A stretch of 53,489 bases of DNA, from positions 1-53,489 of the forward strand of contig NZ_QLIX01000028.1 of assembly GCF_003258945.1 (NCBI RefSeq), given 5' to 3'. Source of the stretch: Roseicella frigidaeris. Lineage in GTDB: Bacteria > Pseudomonadota > Alphaproteobacteria > Acetobacterales > Acetobacteraceae. How positions within the stretch are numbered: position 1 is the first letter of the stretch; each line of letters begins with the position of its first letter. The notes below the pieces were generated by a model that searched no databases, was not told the DNA's origin, and saw only the letters and a program-made list of their open reading frames with translations. The translations under genes were made by a program, and so were the position numbers. Positions 35,840 through 44,781 of the stretch are shown here, in pieces.

Positions 35840-38698
35840 ATGGAAGGCAGCAGCACCAGCGTGAGCGAGACCGAGAACGGCAGCGGCGGCATCCGGCCGG
35901 AGGACGCCGTGCCCGTCACCCTCGAGGAGGAGATGCGCCGCTCCTACCTCGACTATGCGATGAGCGTCATCGTCGCCCGTGCCCTGCCGGACGCGCGCGA
36001 CGGGCTGAAGCCGGTGCATCGCCGCATCCTCTTCGCCATGCAGGAGAGCGGCTACTCGGCCGACAAGCCGCACCGGAAATCGGCCCGCGTCGTCGGCGAC
36101 GTCATGGGCAAGTACCACCCGCATGGCGACGCGGCGATCTACGACGCCATGGTGCGCATGGCGCAGTCCTTCTCGATGCGCGTGCCGCTCATCGACGGCC
36201 AGGGCAATTTCGGCAGCATGGACGGCGATCCGCCGGCCCAGATGCGCTACACCGAGGTGCGCCTGGCGCGCGCTGCGGCCGGCCTGCTCGAGGGGATCGA
36301 GGAGGACACGGTCGATTTCCAGCCGAATTACGATGAGTCGGAGAGCGAGCCGCGCGTCCTGCCGGCGGCCTTCCCGAACCTGCTGGTCAATGGCGCGCAG
36401 GGCATCGCCGTCGGCATGGCGACGAACATCCCGACCCACAACCCGGCCGAGGTGATCGACGCCACCCTCGCCCTGATCGCCGAGCCGGAGACGCCGCTCG
36501 CCGAGCTGATGAAGATCATCCCCGGGCCGGATTTCCCGACCGGCGCGCTGATCCTCGGCCGCGCCGGCATCCGCGCCGCCTTCGAGACCGGCCGCGGCTC
36601 CATCCCGTTGCGCGCCCGCTGCGAGATCGAGGAGATGCGCGGCGGCCGTCAGGCGATCGTCGCCACCGAGATTCCCTACCAGGTCAACAAGGCCAACCTG
36701 ATCGAGAAGATCGCCGAGCTGGTCCGCGCCAAGGCGATCGAGGGCATCTCGGACCTGCGCGACGAGAGCGACCGCGAGGGCATGCGGATCGTCATCGAGC
36801 TGAAGCGCGACGCGACGGCGGAGGTGGTGCTGAACCAGCTCTACCGCATGACGCAGCTGCAGACCTCCTTCCCGGTCAATTTCCTCGCCCTCGACAACGG
36901 TCGGCCGCGGCAGATGGGCCTGATCGACGCGCTGCGCGCCTTCATCGCCTTCCGCGAGGAGGTGATCCTGCGGCGCTCGCGTTTCCGCCTCGCCAAGGCG
37001 CGGGAACGCGGCCACCTGCTGATCGGCCTCGCCATCGCGGTCGCCAATATCGACGAGGTCATCCGCCTGATCCGCGCCAGCCGCGACGGCACCGAGGCGC
37101 GCGCCGCGCTGATGGCGCGCGACTGGCCGGCCGGCGATGTCGGCGCGCTGCTGGCGCTGATCGAGGATGCCGGCAATGTCGTGACGCCCGAGGGCACGGT
37201 GCGGCTGACCGAGGCGCAGGCGCGCGGCATCCTGGCCCTCACGCTGAACCGCCTCACCGGCCTCGAGCGCGAGAAGATCGCCGCCGAGCTGGAGGAGATC
37301 GGCGGCCGCATCCGCGAGCTGCTGGAGATCCTCGGCAGCCATCCGCGCCGCCTCGAGGTGATGGCCGAGGAGCTGCGCGCCATCCGCGCCCAGGTCGCCA
37401 CGCCACGCCTCACCCAGATCGTCGACGGCATCGCCGAGGTCGATGACGAGAGCCTGATCGAGCCGGGCACCATGGTGGTGACCCTGACGCGCGACGGCTA
37501 TGTGAAGCGCACCCCGCTCGACACCTTCCGTGCCCAGAACCGCGGCGGCCGCGGCCGCTCGGCGGCGTCGACGCGGCAGGACGACGTGGTGGTGCGCAGC
37601 TTCATCGCGCACACCCATCAATGGGTCCTGTTCTTCACCAGCCGCGGCATCGCCTTCCGCGAGAAGGTCTGGCAGCTCCCCGAGGGCGGCGCCCAGGGCA
37701 AGGGCCGCAGCCTGCGCCAGGTGCTGCAGCTGCAGGAGAACGAGCAGGTCACCGCCGTGCTGCCGCTGCCGCAGGACGAGAGCCTGTGGGAGGGGCTGCA
37801 CCTCGTCTTCGCCACCGCCTCGGGCAATGTCCGCCGCAACCGCCTCTCCGATTTCCGCAACGTCCGCGCCGTCGGGCTGATCGCGATGAAGCTGGAGGAG
37901 GGCGACAGCCTGATCGGCGTGCAGACCTGCCGGGAGGGCGACGACGTGCTGCTCGCCACCCGCCGCGGCCGCGCCATCCGCTTCCAGGCGAGCGAGGATG
38001 TCCTGCGCGTCTTCGCCGGGCGCGACAGCAGCGGCGTGCGCGGCATCCGCCTCGGCAAGGGCGACGAGGTGATCGCCCTGTCCGTGCTTCGCCATGTCGA
38101 GGCGACGCCGGCCGAGCGCGAGGCCGCGATCCGCAACGCCGCGCAGCGCCGCCGCGCCAACGGCAACGGCCATGACGAGGCCGAGGTGGCCGCCATCGGC
38201 GCCGAGGAGGGCGAGGAGGCGCCGGCCGAGGAGATCACCCTGGCCGAGGAGCGCGCCCGGGAGCTCGAGGAGGCCGAGGAGATCATCCTCGTCATCACCG
38301 ATGGCGGCTTCGGCAAGCGCAGCCTCGCCTATGACTACCGCACCACCGGGCGGGGCGGGCAGGGCTTCGAGAACATGCTGTTCAGCCGCCGCACCGGCCA
38401 GGCGGTGGTCGCGACCTTCCCGGTCCGCCCGGGCGACGACGTGATGCTGGTGACGGATACCGGCCGGCTGATCCGCCTGCCGGCCGACCAGGTGCGCTTG
38501 ACGCGCCGCCGCAGCCTGGGCGTGATGCTCCTCCGATTGAACGAGGGGGAAACCGTGATCAGCTGCTTCCCGGTCGTGGATGACCAGGGCGAGGCCGGGG
38601 TGGATGCCGGCCTGGCCCAGGCCGGCGACCAGACCGATGTCCAGGCCGGGGGCCTCGCGGCCACGACGGAGGAGATGGAGCCCGACTCCGATGCGTGA
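35840..38698 (+). CDS. gyrA: DNA gyrase subunit A
   Basis: This 952-residue type IIA topoisomerase subunit introduces negative supercoils with GyrB. The N-terminal breakage-reunion domain has [19 protein letters not shown] and [11 protein letters not shown], the quinolone region [20 protein letters not shown], and the catalytic tyrosine in MRYTEVRL (Tyr137). The GyrA box-type beta-propeller follows ([10 protein letters not shown] region). An acidic insert lies at about 775-830, followed by the last blade. The serine usual at E. coli position 83 is Ala98 here and the Asp87 equivalent is Asp102. It overlaps coaD by 8 bases. Confidence 0.96.
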   Translation: MEGSSTSVSETENGSGGIRPEDAVPVTLEEEMRRSYLDYAMSVIVARALPDARDGLKPVHRRILFAMQESGYSADKPHRKSARVVGDVMGKYHPHGDAAIYDAMVRMAQSFSMRVPLIDGQGNFGSMDGDPPAQMRYTEVRLARAAAGLLEGIEEDTVDFQPNYDESESEPRVLPAAFPNLLVNGAQGIAVGMATNIPTHNPAEVIDATLALIAEPETPLAELMKIIPGPDFPTGALILGRAGIRAAFETGRGSIPLRARCEIEEMRGGRQAIVATEIPYQVNKANLIEKIAELVRAKAIEGISDLRDESDREGMRIVIELKRDATAEVVLNQLYRMTQLQTSFPVNFLALDNGRPRQMGLIDALRAFIAFREEVILRRSRFRLAKARERGHLLIGLAIAVANIDEVIRLIRASRDGTEARAALMARDWPAGDVGALLALIEDAGNVVTPEGTVRLTEAQARGILALTLNRLTGLEREKIAAELEEIGGRIRELLEILGSHPRRLEVMAEELRAIRAQVATPRLTQIVDGIAEVDDESLIEPGTMVVTLTRDGYVKRTPLDTFRAQNRGGRGRSAASTRQDDVVVRSFIAHTHQWVLFFTSRGIAFREKVWQLPEGGAQGKGRSLRQVLQLQENEQVTAVLPLPQDESLWEGLHLVFATASGNVRRNRLSDFRNVRAVGLIAMKLEEGDSLIGVQTCREGDDVLLATRRGRAIRFQASEDVLRVFAGRDSSGVRGIRLGKGDEVIALSVLRHVEATPAEREAAIRNAAQRRRANGNGHDEAEVAAIGAEEGEEAPAEEITLAEERARELEEAEEIILVITDGGFGKRSLAYDYRTTGRGGQGFENMLFSRRTGQAVVATFPVRPGDDVMLVTDTGRLIRLPADQVRLTRRRSLGVMLLRLNEGETVISCFPVVDDQGEAGVDAGLAQAGDQTDVQAGGLAATTEEMEPDSDA

Positions 38699-39203
38699 GC
38701 GGATCGGCCTCTATCCGGGCACCTTCGACCCCGTCACCAACGGCCATCTCGACGTGATCGGCCGGGCGGCCCGGCTGCTCGACAGGCTGGTGGTGGGCGT
38801 TGCGATCAATATCGGCAAGGGGCCGCTCTTCCCGCTCGAGGAGCGGGCCGAGCTGGTGCGGGCCGAGACCGACATCATCGCCGCCCGCACCGGCACGGTG
38901 ATCGAGGTGCGGCCCTTCGAGGGGCTGCTGGTCAGCTTCGCGCAGGAGGTCGGCGCCAGCATGATCGTCCGCGGCTTGCGGGCGGTGACGGATTTCGACT
39001 ACGAGTTCCAGATGGCCGGCATGAACCGGCGGTTGGACAGCGCCATCGAGACCGTCTTCCTGATGGCCAGCGAGACGAACCAGTTCATCTCCTCGCGTTT
39101 CGTCAAGGAGATCGCGCGGCTCGGCGGCGACATCTCCACCTTCGTCCCCAAGCTGACGCTGGAGCGGACGCTGGCCCGGGTCCGCGCCCCGGCCAAGGGC
39201 TGA
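38691..39203 (+). CDS. coaD: Phosphopantetheine adenylyltransferase
   Basis: This 170-residue enzyme of coenzyme A synthesis transfers AMP to 4'-phosphopantetheine. The motifs [20 protein letters not shown] (H-x-G-H type, residues about 8-27), [35 protein letters not shown] and the C-terminal [17 protein letters not shown] are all present. The ATG lies 8 bases inside the gyrA end, so translation is coupled. Linkage of gyrA and coaD occurs in other Alphaproteobacteria. Confidence 0.96.
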   Translation: MRERIGLYPGTFDPVTNGHLDVIGRAARLLDRLVVGVAINIGKGPLFPLEERAELVRAETDIIAARTGTVIEVRPFEGLLVSFAQEVGASMIVRGLRAVTDFDYEFQMAGMNRRLDSAIETVFLMASETNQFISSRFVKEIARLGGDISTFVPKLTLERTLARVRAPAKG

Positions 39204-39251
39204 CGTCGCGGCCGGAGGCCGGCGGGCCGAGGCCGAGAGAAAGGAAATCCC

Positions 39252-39788
39252 ATGCTGCGACGACATCTCGCCGGCTTCGCGCTGCTCGGCGCGCCGGCCC
39301 TCATCCGCCCCGCGCGTGCCGCGGAGGAGCGCCTGGTCCTCGATCTGAAGGACGGCCCGGTCATCATCCAGCTCCTGCCCGATGTGGCGCCGCGGCATGT
39401 GGAGCGCATCAAGACCCTGGCGGGCCGCGGCTTCTACGACGGCACGCCCTTCCACCGGGTGATCGAGGGCTTCATGGCCCAGGGCGGCGATCCCACCGGC
39501 ACTGGCACGGGCGGCAGCGACCTGCCCAACCTGCCGGCGGAGTTCACCGACAAGTATCGCTTCCTCCGCGGCGTCTGCGGCATGGCCCGCACCTCGGATC
39601 CGAACAGCGCCAACAGCCAGTTCTTCATCATGTTCGGCCCGGCGCCGAACCTCGACCGGCAATACACCGTTTGGGGCCGCGTGGTCTCCGGCATGGAGGC
39701 GGTCGACAAGATCAAGCGCGGCACCGGGGCCGGCGGGGTGGTGCAGAACCCCGACAAGCTGCTCCGGGCCCGCGTCGCCGCCGCCTGA
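39252..39788 (+). CDS. Peptidyl-prolyl isomerase, cyclophilin type, exported
   Basis: This 178-residue protein has a signal peptide (MLRRHLAGFALLGAPALIRPARA) followed by a cyclophilin domain. Active-site segments are RGFYDGTPFHRVIEGFMAQG, GGDPTGTGTGGSDLPNL, GVCGMARTSDPNSANSQFFI and GRVVSGMEAVDKI. The Arg of FHRV, the Gln of FMAQG and the Phe of SQFFI are the catalytic positions. The conventional tryptophan for cyclosporin binding is absent. It catalyses proline isomerisation in the periplasm. A second cyclophilin without a signal peptide follows 26 bases later; the two look like a tandem duplication. Confidence 0.9.
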   Translation: MLRRHLAGFALLGAPALIRPARAAEERLVLDLKDGPVIIQLLPDVAPRHVERIKTLAGRGFYDGTPFHRVIEGFMAQGGDPTGTGTGGSDLPNLPAEFTDKYRFLRGVCGMARTSDPNSANSQFFIMFGPAPNLDRQYTVWGRVVSGMEAVDKIKRGTGAGGVVQNPDKLLRARVAAA

Positions 39789-39814
39789 TCCGCCCCAGAA
39801 TCAAGGACTTCCTC

Positions 39815-40483
39815 ATGAGCGATGAAACCGGCAGCCCCGAGAAGATCCCCGGCGAGCCCCCAATCGGCGAGACGCCAGCCAGCGAGACGCCAGCCAGCGA
39901 GACATCGGCAAGCGAGACGCCAGCGAGCGAGGCTGCGGTGAGCGAGGAGGCGCCGGCGGCTGCAGCCGCCGAGCCCGATCCGAAGCTCGAGAACACGCTG
40001 ATCCTTGAGCTGAAGGACGGCGCGGTGACGATCGAGCTGCTGCCCGAGCTGGCGCCGCAGCATGTCGAGCGCATCAAGACCCTGGCGCGCGCCGGCTTCT
40101 ACGACAACACGCCCTTCCACCGGGTGATCGAGGGCTTCATGGCCCAGGGCGGCGACCCGACGGGCACCGGCACCGGCGGCGCCCGCGAGCAGGGCTATGC
40201 CGACCTGCCGGCCGAGTTCTCGCCGCCGAACCGGGCGCGCTTCGTGCGCGGCACCTGCGGCATGGCGCGGACCATGAACCCGCACAGCGCGAACAGCCAG
40301 TTCTTCATCATGTTCGCCTCGGCGCCGAGCCTCGACGGGCAGTACACCATCTGGGGCCGTGTGGTCGCCGGCATGGAGATCGTCGACAAGATCAAGCGCG
40401 GCACCGGCAACAACGGCATCGTCCAGGGGCCGGACCGGCTGGTGAAGGCCCGCGTCGCCGCCGACGCGCCGGCGGCCGCCTGA
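39815..40483 (+). CDS. Peptidyl-prolyl isomerase, cyclophilin type, cytoplasmic
   Basis: This 222-residue protein has an acidic N-terminal tail of about 55 residues built on ETPAS repeats, then a cyclophilin domain almost parallel to the preceding gene: GFYDNTPFHRVIEGFMAQGG, TCGMARTMNPHSANSQFFIM and WGRVVAGMEIVDKI. It has no signal peptide, so it should work in the cytoplasm. The two genes share the string FHRVIEGFMAQGGDPTGTGT. The first segment of the tail is encoded by a 15-base tandem repeat. Confidence 0.9.
   Translation: MSDETGSPEKIPGEPPIGETPASETPASETSASETPASEAAVSEEAPAAAAAEPDPKLENTLILELKDGAVTIELLPELAPQHVERIKTLARAGFYDNTPFHRVIEGFMAQGGDPTGTGTGGAREQGYADLPAEFSPPNRARFVRGTCGMARTMNPHSANSQFFIMFASAPSLDGQYTIWGRVVAGMEIVDKIKRGTGNNGIVQGPDRLVKARVAADAPAAA
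39869..39943 (+). repeat. 15-base tandem repeat, five units
   Basis: Five units of 15 bases based on GAGACGCCAGCCAGC encode ETPAS, ETPAS, ETSAS, ETPAS and EAAVS within the cyclophilin tail. The first two units are identical and later units are diverging. Unit length is a multiple of three, so copy-number changes would keep the frame. Confidence 0.85.
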
Positions 40484-40499
40484 TCCGCGCCGGCCGCGG

Positions 40500-40540
40500 T
40501 TGACATTCCGGCCGCCGCGCGCTTTTCCCGCGCGCGGCGG
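40500..40540 (+). promoter_or_regulatory. Candidate tRNA-Lys promoter overlapping a strong palindrome
   Basis: TTGACA at 40500-40505 is a consensus -35 box. An 11-base perfect inverted repeat follows (CCGCCGCGCGC, 40512-40522, and GCGCGCGGCGG, 40530-40540), with loop TTTTCCC where the -10 box is expected at 17-base spacing. The palindrome may also terminate the cyclophilin transcript. Confidence 0.4.
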
Positions 40541-40547
40541 AGGCTGT

Positions 40548-40623
40548 GAGCCGGTAGCTCAGCTGGTAGAGCACGGGACTTTTAATCTCGTGGCCGTGGG
40601 TTCGAGCCCCACCCGGCTCACCA
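40548..40623 (+). tRNA. tRNA-Lys(TTT)
   Basis: The sequence folds into a full cloverleaf. The acceptor stem GAGCCGG / CCGGCTC is closed by A and an encoded CCA. The D-arm GCTCAGCTGGTAGAGC and the anticodon stem CGGGA / TCTCG with loop CTTTTAA give anticodon TTT. The T-arm is GTGGG TTCGAGC CCCAC. It reads lysine AAA/AAG codons. Length including CCA is 76 bases. Confidence 0.97.
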
Positions 40624-40698
40624 CAGCCGAGAGAGCCGGGCTTGACCCGTGCGGCCCTTCCGATGACATGGCGCACCGATCCCGCAAGGAGCGCCCCC

Positions 40699-41286
40699 AT
40701 GCGTCCCCGCCTTCTCTGCGCCCTGCTGCTCGTCGCCGCTCCCGCCCTGGCGCAGCCGGCCGGCCCACCGCCCGTGCCGATGCGCGATGTCGCGGTGCTC
40801 TATCGCGCGAGTGGCGGGACGATCCAGGAATTCCGCATGGCCTGGCTCGCGGCCGAGGGGAAGCTGCGCATGGAGACGCCGGGCGGCGCCCTGCTGCACG
40901 ACACCCGCAGCAAGCGCACCACCCTCCTGATGACCGAGCGGCGGATGTTCGTGGAGGATGTGGAGGACGACCGGGCGCCCGGCATCGGCCTGGTGCCGCC
41001 CGGCAGCCGCGTCGCGCGCCTCGGGGCGGACCGGATCGCCGGCCTCGACTGCACGCTCTGGCGGATCGAGCCGCCCAGGGAGGATGCCGAGGAGGAGCCG
41101 TCCGTCACCCAGGCCTGCATCACCGCGGATGGGGTGCCGCTGCGCATCCGCCAGGCCGAGGGCTCCGATCAGGCGAGCGACGCGGTGGCGCTCAAGGTCG
41201 ATTATGCCCGCCAGGACCCGGCGCAGTTCCAGGTGCCCCTGGGCTATCGTCCCTTCGATCCGAAGGCCGCCACGCCAAAGCGCTGA
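40699..41286 (+). CDS. Periplasmic protein of unknown function
   Basis: This 195-residue protein has a signal peptide (MRPRLLCALLLVAAPALAQ). The mature part is beta-rich: DVAVLYRASGGTIQEFRMAW, KLRMETPGGALLHD, TTLLMTERRMFVEDV, then one cysteine pair in GLDCTLWRIEPP and QACITADGVPLRIRQ, likely a disulfide. The pattern resembles outer-membrane carrier-like or DUF4412-type periplasmic proteins, but I cannot assign a family. It follows the tRNA gene and is monocistronic. Confidence 0.75.
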   Translation: MRPRLLCALLLVAAPALAQPAGPPPVPMRDVAVLYRASGGTIQEFRMAWLAAEGKLRMETPGGALLHDTRSKRTTLLMTERRMFVEDVEDDRAPGIGLVPPGSRVARLGADRIAGLDCTLWRIEPPREDAEEEPSVTQACITADGVPLRIRQAEGSDQASDAVALKVDYARQDPAQFQVPLGYRPFDPKAATPKR

Positions 41287-41655
41287 CGCGCTCCAGGACG
41301 GCCGGCCTCGGCAGGCGCGGGAACGGGGGGAGGGGGCGAGCATCGGTCCCGGAGGCGCGCTTCGAGCCCCGGCTTCCCCAACGCCCTCAGAGGCATGCGG
41401 AGGGGAGGCCCCTTTCGGCTCCCGCCAGCATGATACCGCTCATTCCGTGTCATGAAATTTGCGATTGGGTTAACGCGGCTTGAGCCATGACCGCGCCGGT
41501 CCTCCAGGCCGGGCGATTCGGGGCGGCGCGACGCCCACCGCGGACGGCGCCGATCGTTCCGCCGCACGGTGGCGCCGGATTGACCGGCCGCGCCTGGCAT
41601 GCGCCACTGCCGCCCCGCGGCCCGGTCGGGCGATACGAGGCGGGAGGAGGAACCC
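41287..41655 (+). other. Gene-free interval
   Basis: This is about 370 bases. The middle (about 41430-41485) is less GC-rich (CATTCCGTGTCATGAAATTT, then GGGTTAACGC) and may hold the promoter of the NIPSNAP gene. The ribosome site GGGAGGAGG (41643-41651) precedes the next ATG. No coding frame or repeat copy is convincing. Confidence 0.4.
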
Positions 41656-42336
41656 ATGTTCATCGAGCAGCGCATCTACACCGCGCATCCCGGCAAGCTG
41701 CCGGCCTGGCTGAAATGCTACGGGGAGATCGGCGGCCCGGCCTCCTCCCGCACCCTCACGCCGCTGATGGGCATGTTCACCGTCGAGTTCGGCCAGATCA
41801 ACCGCGTGCTCTTCCTGCGCGGCTTCGACGACATCGACCAGCGCGAGCGCGGCCTCGCGGCGCGCGACGCCGATCCGGAGTGGAAGCGCTTCCTCGAGGA
41901 GAGCCGCGGCATCGGCGCGCTCGTGGCGCAGGAGGCGAAGCTGCTGAAGACGGTGCCCTTCTCGCCGATCCAGACGGTGGGCCAGCCCTTCAAGCGGACA
42001 ATCGAGGGCGAGCAGATGTTCGTCGACCACCGCACCTATGATTTCGAGCCGGGCCGCATCAATGCCTGGATCGAGGCCTATCGCGACATCGGCAAGCCGG
42101 TGCAGGACCGGTTGCTCGGGCAGCTGCTCTTCTTCGCCGTCACCGAATGCGGGCCGATCAACCAGGCGGTCTTCGCCTGGGCCTATTCCTCGATGGCGGA
42201 CCGCGACCGCCGCCGCACGGCGATGGCGGCAGATCCGGGCTGGGCGGAGTTCCAGAAGGCGACGGGCGGGCTCGGCGCGCTGAAGGCGCAGACGACGATG
42301 ATCCTGAAGCCGGTCCCCTGGTCGCCCATACGCTGA
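41656..42336 (+). CDS. NIPSNAP family protein with two domains
   Basis: This 226-residue protein consists of two tandem ferredoxin-like NIPSNAP domains. The first starts MFIEQRIYTAHPGKLPAWLK and ends at KTVPFSPI. The second starts MFVDHRTYDFEPGRINAWIE and ends LKPVPWSPIR. The repeats share the R-T/Y-TY opening, the W-x-E/K helix, and the V/P-W/F-SPI closing. Members are often associated with ring degradation or unknown metabolic roles; the biochemical function here is unknown. The strong GGGAGGAGG ribosome site fixes the start. Confidence 0.82.
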   Translation: MFIEQRIYTAHPGKLPAWLKCYGEIGGPASSRTLTPLMGMFTVEFGQINRVLFLRGFDDIDQRERGLAARDADPEWKRFLEESRGIGALVAQEAKLLKTVPFSPIQTVGQPFKRTIEGEQMFVDHRTYDFEPGRINAWIEAYRDIGKPVQDRLLGQLLFFAVTECGPINQAVFAWAYSSMADRDRRRTAMAADPGWAEFQKATGGLGALKAQTTMILKPVPWSPIR

Positions 42337-42491
42337 CACCTGCCGGGGCGCCGCCCAGTGGCGGCGCCCGCCCTATGACGCGCCGGCCGCCGGAGGGCCG
42401 GGCCGCGCGGTCGTTCCGGCATGGCATTTTCAGGCTATCCTCCCCGGCCAGGTCTGTGCACCTGATCAGAAACGGCTCGAAGGAGATTTGC

Positions 42492-43514
42492 ATGCGTCCC
42501 CTCCGCTGGCTCGCCGCCGGCCTCCTCGGACTCGGCCTCGCTGCCGGGCCGGCCCTCGCCGGCCAGACCTTCGACACCATCCGGTCCCGCGGCACGCTGA
42601 ACTGCGGCGTGAATGTCGGCGTCGCCGGCTTCTCGCTGCCGGACAGCCAGGGCGTCTGGCGCGGCATGGATGCCGATCTCTGCCGTGGGCTGGCGGCGGC
42701 GATGCTGGGCGACCCGGCCAAGGTGCGCTTCGTGCCGCTGACCGCGGTGCAGCGCTTCACCGCGCTGCAATCCGGCGAGATCGACGTGCTGATCCGCCAG
42801 ACCACCCTGTCCATGACGCGCGACACCTCGATCGGCCTGCGGCTCGTCATCGCCAACCTCTATGATGGCCACGGCTTCATGATGCGGCGCGACGCCAATA
42901 TCCGGGAGCCGAAGGAGATGGATGGCATGACCATCTGTCTCTCCCCCGGCACCACCAACGAGCTGGTGACGACCGACTGGTTCCGCAGCAACAAGCTCCG
43001 CTTCACCCCGGTGCTGCAGGAGCGGATGCAGGACAACGCCCAGGCGCTGCAGGCCGGGCGCTGCGACGCGATCGGCACCGATGCGACGCAGCTCGCCGCG
43101 CTGCGCAGCCAGTTCACCACCCCGAACGACTACGTGATCCTGCCGCAGCGCTTCTCGAAGGAGCCCTATGGGCCGGTGGTGCGGCGCGACGACCAGGAAT
43201 GGTTCGACGTGGTGCGCTGGACGGTCTCCGCGCTGATCAATGCCGAGGAGCTCGGCGTGACCAGCCAGAATGCCGAGGAGATGCGCCGCAGCAGCGCCAA
43301 CCCCGAGATCCGCCGCCTGCTGGGGGCCGACCCGGTGCTCGGCAACACGCTGAAGCTCGACCCGGCCTGGGCCTACAACGCCATCCGGGCGATCGGCAAT
43401 TACGGCGAGCTGTTCGAGCGGACCCTCGGGCCGAAGACGCCGATCGGGCTGGATCGGGGGCTGAACCGGCTCTGGACCGATGGCGGGCTGATGTATTCCT
43501 GGCCGATGCGATGA
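42492..43514 (+). CDS. Amino-acid ABC transporter substrate-binding protein (AapJ-like)
   Basis: This 340-residue periplasmic protein has a signal peptide (MRPLRWLAAGLLGLGLAAGP...ALA) and an SBP family 3 fold: TFDTIRSRGTLNCGVNVGVA, GVWRGMDADLCRGLAAAMLG, ALQSGEIDVLIRQTTLSMTR, GTTNELVTTDWF, ARSQ-like ligand loop and NAIRAIGNYGELFERTLG. The pattern matches AapJ/BztA, which bind general L-amino acids. No permease or ATPase gene is next to it, so the rest of the transporter is elsewhere or it works as an orphan. The ribosome site AGGAG precedes the ATG. Confidence 0.88.
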   Translation: MRPLRWLAAGLLGLGLAAGPALAGQTFDTIRSRGTLNCGVNVGVAGFSLPDSQGVWRGMDADLCRGLAAAMLGDPAKVRFVPLTAVQRFTALQSGEIDVLIRQTTLSMTRDTSIGLRLVIANLYDGHGFMMRRDANIREPKEMDGMTICLSPGTTNELVTTDWFRSNKLRFTPVLQERMQDNAQALQAGRCDAIGTDATQLAALRSQFTTPNDYVILPQRFSKEPYGPVVRRDDQEWFDVVRWTVSALINAEELGVTSQNAEEMRRSSANPEIRRLLGADPVLGNTLKLDPAWAYNAIRAIGNYGELFERTLGPKTPIGLDRGLNRLWTDGGLMYSWPMR

Positions 43515-43590
43515 GCGGCAGGCGGGCGCCGGGAAGCGGTACCGGCGCCGTGCCTCGCGCAGCAGCCTCGTGCGTTGGGTGGCGCCCTGG

Positions 43591-44673
43591 TCAGGGGCGC
43601 GCCTCGATCACCATGTTGAAGGGCGTCTCGGCGGCGAGCCGCACATGGCCGAACCCCGCCTCGCCGAGCACCGCCCGCAGCCGGGCCGGGCCGGCCTGGG
43701 CGCCGAGCGCGGCGCCCACCTCCTGCGCCATGGAGGCCGGGGTGCAGATCAGCGCCGAGGCGGCATAGTAGACGCGCCCGACCGGGTTGAGGTTGTCCTC
43801 CACCCGGTCGCCCGCCCTCGGTTCCACCACCATCAGCATGCCATCCGGCCGCAGCAGGCCGCGGAGATGGGCCGCCGCGCCGACCGGGTCGCCCATGTCG
43901 TGCAGGCAGTCGAACAGGCAGACCAGGTCGTAGAGGCCCTGGCCCGGCACCTCCTTCGCCCTGGCCACCGTGAAATGGGCCCGATCCGCGAGCCCTGCGC
44001 GCGCCGCAGCCTCGGTGGCCGCCGCGACCGAGGCCGCGTGGTAGTCGAACCCCTCGAAGCGGGATTGCGGGAAGGCCCGCGCCATGATCAGCGTCGAGGC
44101 GCCATGGCCGCAGCCGATATCGGCGATCCGCGCCCCGCGCTCCAGCCTGGGGAGGATGCCATCGAGCGCGGGCAGCCATTGTTGCGCCAGCAGATGGCGG
44201 TAGCTGGTGGCGAAGAAGCGCTCGGTGCCGCAGAACAGGCAGCCATCGCGCTCGTGCCAGCCGAGGCCGCGGCCATGCCGGTAGCTCTCGGTGATGCGCG
44301 GCTCGTCGCGCCAGGCGCTGGCCGCGATCTCGAAGAAGCCGCCGAGATAGACCGGGCTGGCATCGTCGGCGAGCACCGCGGCCTGCTCGGGCGGCAGGCT
44401 GTAGCGGCCGTCGCGGGGGTCGTAGTCGAGATAGCCGGCGGCGGCCTGGGCGGCGAGCCATTCCCGCGCCGCCCGCTCGGCGGTGCCGGTGCGGCGGGCG
44501 AGGCCGGCGGAGTCGATCGGCCCGCTTTCGGCGAGGCAGCGCCAGTAGCCGAGGCGGTCGCCGAGCAGGACCGCCGGACCGTTCATCATGGCGCCGAGAT
44601 CACCGAGGAAGCGACCGAGGAAGAGATCGAGCTTCTCCTGATCGAGGCTGGGGGCGACCTGCGGGCTGGCCAT
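43591..44673 (-). CDS. Class I SAM-dependent methyltransferase with N-terminal winged helix
   Basis: This 360-residue protein has an N-terminal winged-helix dimerisation region (about 10-95; LARRTGTAERAAREWLAAQA and GYLDYDPRDGRYSL), then a class I methyltransferase core with SAM motif ARIADIGCGHGASTLIMA (about 180-197), FEGFDYHAAS, LYDLVCLFDCLHDMGD and PDGMLMVVEPRAGD. The layout resembles the Rv2258c-type O-methyltransferase group. The substrate is unknown. A longer stop-free stretch exists upstream, but ATG 44673 fits the domain start. It follows the LuxR-fusion gene on the same strand, 108 bases away. Confidence 0.85.
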   Translation of the reverse strand: MASPQVAPSLDQEKLDLFLGRFLGDLGAMMNGPAVLLGDRLGYWRCLAESGPIDSAGLARRTGTAERAAREWLAAQAAAGYLDYDPRDGRYSLPPEQAAVLADDASPVYLGGFFEIAASAWRDEPRITESYRHGRGLGWHERDGCLFCGTERFFATSYRHLLAQQWLPALDGILPRLERGARIADIGCGHGASTLIMARAFPQSRFEGFDYHAASVAAATEAAARAGLADRAHFTVARAKEVPGQGLYDLVCLFDCLHDMGDPVGAAAHLRGLLRPDGMLMVVEPRAGDRVEDNLNPVGRVYYAASALICTPASMAQEVGAALGAQAGPARLRAVLGEAGFGHVRLAAETPFNMVIEARP

Positions 44674-44781
44674 CGACGGCGCTCCTGGCGGAAGGGGAGC
44701 GGAGGCTGACGTGGTGGCCGATCCCGCCGCATCGCCCGGCCGGGCCCCCTCGGGGCTGGCCCGATCGGGCCATGGCCGCTC

